Assembly (NCBI GenBank): GCA_023432005.1
Contig: JAEYVF010000099.1
Coordinates: 1-35,849 of the forward strand
From: Actinomycetes bacterium
Lineage (GTDB): Bacteria; Actinomycetota; Actinomycetes; Actinomycetales; Microbacteriaceae
Reading direction: 5' to 3'
Length of the DNA: 35,849 bases
The translations under genes were made by a program, and so were the position numbers. Below, piece after piece: positions 32,277 through 35,849 of this stretch. Position 1 is the stretch's first letter. Each line of letters starts with the position of its first letter. The notes beneath the pieces were generated by a model. The model saw nothing but the letters and a program-made list of their open reading frames with translations. It was not told the origin of the DNA and ran no database searches.

Positions 32277-33527
32277 ATGTCCGACGAGATCGAACTGATC
32301 AGTGATGGGGAGGGCGTCGCCATCATCGGTGATGCGACGGCAGTCGAGCGTTTCATCACTGAGCAGGAACTCGATGCGGCCCACCTGGATCTCACTCGAT
32401 TCCTTCCCTCCGCGAGGGCTGTCGCGGGCGCGGGCGCGGCGGTCGAGGTGAGCTCTCAGATCTTCGCCAACGCCGGGCGCTGGGTGCAGCTCTCGGAGCA
32501 CTCGGCCGCCATATTCAAGAGCAGCCGGATGATGACGGGGTCGGACGGCAACCTGGTACGCGCGATCGCGACCAACGCTGACGGCAGCAGCACGACCGCG
32601 ATCCTCGAGATCGTCAAGAACGCATCCGTGCTCGCTAATCCCGCGGTACTCGCCGGCATCGGCGGGATCATGTCGCAGATGGCCATGCAGAAGGCCATGA
32701 ACGACATCCAGGACTACCTGGCGGTCATCGACCAGAAGGTCGACGACATCCTGCGGGCGCAGAAGAACGCCGTGCTGGCCGACATGATCGGCGTCGGGCT
32801 CGCGCTCGATGAGGCCATGACTCTTCGCGACGAGGTCGGGCGGGTCTCGGAGGTCACCTGGTCGAAGGTGCAGGGCACGGGATTCACGATCGGAAGCGTT
32901 CAGTCGTACGCGCTCGGAGCGCTCGATGCCCTGGCGCAGAAGCTCGAGCAGCAGAAGCGCGTCGACGATCTCGCGAAGACGTCGAAGGAGGCCGGGAAGG
33001 TCGTGCACGAGTGGCTCGTCGTACTCGCCCGTTGCTTTCAGCTGCAGGATGCCCTCGGAGTGCTCGAGCTCGATCGAGTGCTCGACGCCTCGCCGGAGGA
33101 GCTCGACCGCCATCGCGTCGGGCTGGCGAAGGCGCGTGCCAAGCGCCGGGACCAGATCCTGCAGACCACGACTCGGCTCCTCGCGCGCATAGACGCCATG
33201 GCGAAGCTGACGAACGGCGAGATCCTGCGGAATCCGTTCAATGCGCAGACCGTCATGAAGACGGTCGAGCGAACGGGCAGCGACATCGTGAAGTTCCACG
33301 CGGTTCTCGGGGTCTCGGCCGAGCGTGTCGAGCTCGAAGCCAAGAGCTGGATCGGCGCCGCTGCTGAGGTGCGTGATGGCGCCATCGAGGCCGGCGCTGA
33401 GGGAGTCAAGGTCGCGGTGCGCGTCAGCAGTAGCACCGTCGAGAACGTGCGTCAGGGTGCCGGAAGACTCGCTGCCGACGTGTCGAGGCGACTGCTGCGC
33501 AAGGAAGAGGACGGCGAGCGCGGCTGA
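32277..33527 (+). CDS. Unknown helical protein with a central hydrophobic segment
   Basis: The 416-residue product is not recognised. A short alpha/beta N-terminus (IELISDGEGVAIIGDATAVE) is followed by long helices. A Gly/Ala/Met-rich hydrophobic stretch, NPAVLAGIGGIMSQMAM (about 119-135), sits before a coiled-coil-like part (DIQDYLAVIDQKVDDILRAQ). The C-terminal third is helical and charged, ending SRRLLRKEEDGERG. ATG at 32277 is preferred to an upstream TTG because the extra residues are Pro/Arg/Cys-rich and unlike the rest; the ribosome binding site is weak. There is no signal peptide. The arrangement of helices around a short hydrophobic hairpin recalls membrane-active helical proteins, but this is a guess. 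Confidence 0.75.
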   Translation: MSDEIELISDGEGVAIIGDATAVERFITEQELDAAHLDLTRFLPSARAVAGAGAAVEVSSQIFANAGRWVQLSEHSAAIFKSSRMMTGSDGNLVRAIATNADGSSTTAILEIVKNASVLANPAVLAGIGGIMSQMAMQKAMNDIQDYLAVIDQKVDDILRAQKNAVLADMIGVGLALDEAMTLRDEVGRVSEVTWSKVQGTGFTIGSVQSYALGALDALAQKLEQQKRVDDLAKTSKEAGKVVHEWLVVLARCFQLQDALGVLELDRVLDASPEELDRHRVGLAKARAKRRDQILQTTTRLLARIDAMAKLTNGEILRNPFNAQTVMKTVERTGSDIVKFHAVLGVSAERVELEAKSWIGAAAEVRDGAIEAGAEGVKVAVRVSSSTVENVRQGAGRLAADVSRRLLRKEEDGERG

Positions 33528-33565
33528 GCTGTGCGTCGAGTGGGGGTGCGCGCCTGTCAAGGCCC

Positions 33566-33594
33566 CTGACGTGATCGCTCAGCACGCTTAGCGT
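33566..33594 (+). promoter_or_regulatory. Promoter of the TspO-like gene, leaderless
   Basis: CTGACG (33566-33571), a 17-base spacer and TAGCGT (33589-33594) form a good promoter. The -10 ends 6 bases before the ATG at 33601, so the transcript should start at the initiation codon. It is the clearest leaderless promoter in the window. Confidence 0.6.
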
Positions 33595-33600
33595 CGGGGC

Positions 33601-34413
33601 ATGAGCGCCACCGCCCCATCCCGCCCATCCGACATCGCACGCCAGGTCGCCGTCATCTCCGCGGCCGTGTTCATGGTCATCGCCGCGCTCGTCGGCACCG
33701 GGTTCTTCGGCGGCACCCCCGTCGAAGACCTGCAAGACGGCAAGCTCAGCGCGGAGTACAGCTACCTCGCGCCGGCGCAGCAGGCGTTCTCGATCTGGAG
33801 CGTCATCTACCTCGGCCTGCTCGCCTACACGGTATTGCAGGCGCTGCCGGGGCAGCGCGCCAACCCGCGGCAACGGGCGCTCGGCTGGCTCATCGCGCTC
33901 AGCATGGTGCTCAACGGGGTATGGCTCGTGTTCGCGCAGTTCACGACCCTGCTGCTCACGGTGATCGGCATCATCGCCCTCCTCGTCGTGCTGTGCGTCA
34001 TCTTCCGCGTCGCGATGCGCACCCGTGAAGCTGGCGGGGGAGTCGTCAACTCGCTGCTCATCGACGGCGCGAACGGTCTGCACCTCGGGTGGGTCACTCT
34101 CGCGACCGTCGCGAACACGACGGCGTTCCTGACGGATGTCGCACCGGATGCGTGGGGCGACGCCGCCACTCCGGTCGGCATCGCGGTGCTCGTCGTCGTG
34201 GGGCTGATCGGCGTGGCCATCGCGTGGTTCAGCCGCGGGCGGATCGCTCCCGCGCTCGCGCTCACGTGGGGGCTGAGCTGGCTGGCCGTCGGGCGATTGA
34301 CGGGGGAGCCCGAAAGCACGGGGATCGGGATCACGGCGATCGTGGTTGCGGTGGTAGTGCTGCTGTCGGCGGTTGTCGTGCGGGTGACCCGGGGGCGGGT
34401 GCCGACCGCTTGA
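33601..34413 (+). CDS. TspO/MBR-like tryptophan-rich sensory protein
   Basis: The 270-residue integral membrane protein has about eight hydrophobic segments. Family-like segments are PAQQAFSIWSVIYLGLLAY, LSMVLNGVWLVFAQ and NGLHLGWVTLATVANTTAFL, resembling the actinobacterial long form of the TspO/MBR family. TspO proteins bind tetrapyrroles and other hydrophobic ligands; the role of the long form is unknown. The ATG is fixed by a strong leaderless promoter. Its stop is followed by REP-like elements that separate it from the convergent lacI-type gene. Confidence 0.82.
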   Translation: MSATAPSRPSDIARQVAVISAAVFMVIAALVGTGFFGGTPVEDLQDGKLSAEYSYLAPAQQAFSIWSVIYLGLLAYTVLQALPGQRANPRQRALGWLIALSMVLNGVWLVFAQFTTLLLTVIGIIALLVVLCVIFRVAMRTREAGGGVVNSLLIDGANGLHLGWVTLATVANTTAFLTDVAPDAWGDAATPVGIAVLVVVGLIGVAIAWFSRGRIAPALALTWGLSWLAVGRLTGEPESTGIGITAIVVAVVVLLSAVVVRVTRGRVPTA

Positions 34414-34428
34414 GGTCATTGCGCCGTC

Positions 34429-34494
34429 GGGTTTCGATACGCCCGCTTCGCGTGCTACTCAACCAGCGGTGAGGCGCGGTTGCTGAACCAGCGG
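34429..34494 (+). repeat. REP-like palindromic element, one full and one partial copy
   Basis: A full copy at 34429-34469 reads GGTTTCGATACG, an imperfect GC hairpin around TTC, then CTACTCAACCAGCGG. A partial copy at about 34479-34494 has GCTGAACCAGCGG. It matches the cluster near 3.6 kb, 31 kb away, and again lies between convergent genes. The remaining bases to 34563 show no gene. Confidence 0.75.
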
Positions 34495-34563
34495 GGAAAG
34501 CACCTATTGAGCGGCGCGGCAACGACGCGGGGAGCGCGGGGCGGGCCGGAGGCGGGTGCGCCC

Positions 34564-35607
34564 CTACGCCGACGCCCGCCGCACGAGGCGCGACTCCACC
34601 ACCGTCGACACGGGCACGTCCTCGCCCGCGAGGATGCGGAGGAGGGTGTCGGCCATGAGCTCGCCCATGCGCTCCGACGGCTGGTTCACGGTGGTCAACG
34701 GCACGCGCGCGGTGAGCGCCGCGGAGGAGTCGTCGAAACCGACCACGGCGACGTCCTCGGGCACGCGGCGGCCCGCATCCAGCAGGGCGGCGACCGCGGC
34801 GGCGGCCATCAGGTCGTTGGCCGCGAAGATCGCGTCGACGTCGGGGGCCGACGCGAGCAGCGAGGCGACCCCCGCGGTCCCGGATGCGGCGGCGAAGTCG
34901 CCCGGAACCTCGAGGTCGGCGGGCAGCCCGGCTTCGGCCAGCGCATCCTGCCATCCGAGCAGGCGGTCGGATGCCGCCGACATGTCGGCGGGGCCCGTGA
35001 TCGTCGCGATGCGGCGGCGGCCGAGCGACACGAGGTGGCGCACGGCGGCGGCTGCGGCTCCGCGGTTGTCGACGTCGATGAAGTAGTTCGGGGGGTCGGT
35101 CTCGGCCGACGGACGGCCGCCGAACACGACCGGCAGCGTGTCGTGCAGGTGCAGCAGCCACTCGTCGCGCGTGTGCTGCGACGCCACGAGCACGCCGTCG
35201 ACGACGCCGCTCGCGAGGTAGCGCTGCAGCTTCGAGCCGAGCGCGGCATCCGCATCCGCGGAGCCCGTGCCGCCCGACACCATGAGGTTGAGCAGGTAGT
35301 CCGACGCCTCGATGCGCCGCGACACGCCCGCCATGACGGCGATGAGGTGCGGGTCGGCGAGCGCGAGCTGCCCGGGCTCGGGGATCACGAGTGCGATCGC
35401 CATCGAGCGCGCCGACGCGAGCGACCTCGCGGCCCGGTTCGGCACGTAGCCCATGCGCGCCGCGACGGCACGCACGTGCTCGATCGTCGCGGCCGACACA
35501 TCCGGCTCGCCGTTGAGGGCGCGCGAGACCGTCGAACGGGTCACCCCCGCCTCGGCGGCCACCATCTCGAGGGTGGGGCGACGCGAGGGGGTCGTCGGCT
35601 TGGCCAC
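34564..35607 (-). CDS. LacI-family transcriptional regulator
   Basis: The 347-residue product has an N-terminal LacI helix-turn-helix (TLEMVAAEAGVTRSTVSRAL, about 12-31) with the hinge helix NRAARSLASARS near 58-69. A periplasmic-binding-protein-like sensor domain follows (AIALVIPEPGQLALADPHLI, GVVDGVLVAS, AIFAANDLMAAAAVAAL, VAVVGFDDSSAAL). GTG at 35607 is chosen because it lies 6 bases from a TACGCT -10 and gives a normal length. It lies downstream of a GH1 beta-glucosidase on the same strand, so the ligand is probably a beta-glucoside or related sugar and the target the glycosidase operon. No operator is visible in the window. Confidence 0.92.
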   Translation of the reverse strand: MAKPTTPSRRPTLEMVAAEAGVTRSTVSRALNGEPDVSAATIEHVRAVAARMGYVPNRAARSLASARSMAIALVIPEPGQLALADPHLIAVMAGVSRRIEASDYLLNLMVSGGTGSADADAALGSKLQRYLASGVVDGVLVASQHTRDEWLLHLHDTLPVVFGGRPSAETDPPNYFIDVDNRGAAAAAVRHLVSLGRRRIATITGPADMSAASDRLLGWQDALAEAGLPADLEVPGDFAAASGTAGVASLLASAPDVDAIFAANDLMAAAAVAALLDAGRRVPEDVAVVGFDDSSAALTARVPLTTVNQPSERMGELMADTLLRILAGEDVPVSTVVESRLVRRASA

Positions 35608-35611
35608 CGGA

Positions 35612-35849
35612 TCAGCGTACCGACGCGCCCGGAGCCCCCGCGGATGCGGCACGCGCCCCCGCGATGAGCTCGCGGTAGGCGAGCGCCGAGTCCTTCGGCG
35701 TGCGCCGCTGCGTGTCGTAGTCGACCCGCACGAGCCCGAACCGCTTCTCGTACCCCCACGCCCACTCGAAGTTGTCGAGCAGCGACCAGTAGAAGTAGCC
35801 GCGCACGTCGACCCCGCGCGAGCGCGCCTCCGCGACCGCCTCGAGGTGG
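35612..35849 (-). CDS. GH1 family beta-glucosidase, C-terminal part
   Basis: The last 78 codons of a glycoside hydrolase family 1 enzyme are present; the gene continues past the window's right end. The GH1 C-terminal signature reads GVDVRGYFYWSLLDNFEWAW, then GYEKRFGLVRVDYDTQ and TPKDSALAYRELI. The Trp and Glu in DNFEW belong to the aglycone/glycone subsite in GH1. The catalytic glutamates lie upstream, outside the window. Its stop is 4 bases from the LacI-type start. Confidence 0.93.
   Translation of the reverse strand, partial: HLEAVAEARSRGVDVRGYFYWSLLDNFEWAWGYEKRFGLVRVDYDTQRRTPKDSALAYRELIAGARAASAGAPGASVR
35614..35619 (-). promoter_or_regulatory. -10 box of a leaderless promoter for the LacI-type gene
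   Basis: The minus strand reads TACGCT, ending 6 bases before the GTG at 35607. It overlaps the stop codon region of the upstream GH1 gene, so the regulator can be expressed separately from the glycosidase operon. Confidence 0.5.

Overview
The window is high-G+C actinobacterial DNA. Dense G/C third positions, frequent GTG starts, leaderless TANNNT promoters, a DUF222/HNH gene, a DUF4192 gene and a palindromic repeat ending in CTACTCAACCAGCGG all point to Microbacteriaceae. No rRNA, tRNA, CRISPR array, integrase or transposase was seen. The assignment rests on composition and gene families, not on a marker gene.

Layout. Bases 1-9272 look like ordinary chromosome: a DUF222/HNH endonuclease, a truncated and frameshifted MocR-type pseudogene, a crcB pair (fluoride channel), an alpha/beta hydrolase with a GbsR/MarR-type regulator, a small unknown gene, a Phd/RelE toxin-antitoxin pair, a DUF4192 gene, and a divergent MarR/MFS efflux pair with two clear palindromic operators. 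Bases 9273-10410 are a lower-G+C seam holding a small membrane-anchored protein and the wreck of an HNH restriction endonuclease.

Bases 10420-33527 are a defence island. The rightward part is a tightly coupled three-gene operon (DUF6361 protein, two-HKD phospholipase-D-like protein, 1028-residue SF2 helicase), followed by vsr. I know of no named system with this composition, and it is the best candidate for something undescribed. Tail to tail with it, 12 bases away, lies a complete class 1 DISARM operon on the minus strand (drmD, drmMI, drmA, drmB, drmC). A cytosine-C5 methyltransferase sits directly upstream of drmD; this methylase chemistry is typical of class 2 DISARM. The C5 methylase and Vsr, normally neighbours, therefore bracket the DISARM genes. 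Divergent from the methylase are a small membrane protein and an unknown 416-residue helical protein.

Bases 33601-35849 return to housekeeping: a TspO/MBR-like membrane protein, a LacI-family regulator, and the 3' end of a GH1 beta-glucosidase that runs off the window.

How the parts may work together. In DISARM, DrmA and DrmB recognise and act on incoming DNA, DrmC is a PLD-like protein, DrmD a SNF2-type helicase, and the methylase marks self. The neighbouring PLD/helicase/DUF6361 operon reuses the same kinds of parts without its own methylase, so it is probably either an independent defence module or an auxiliary to DISARM. This last step is inference.
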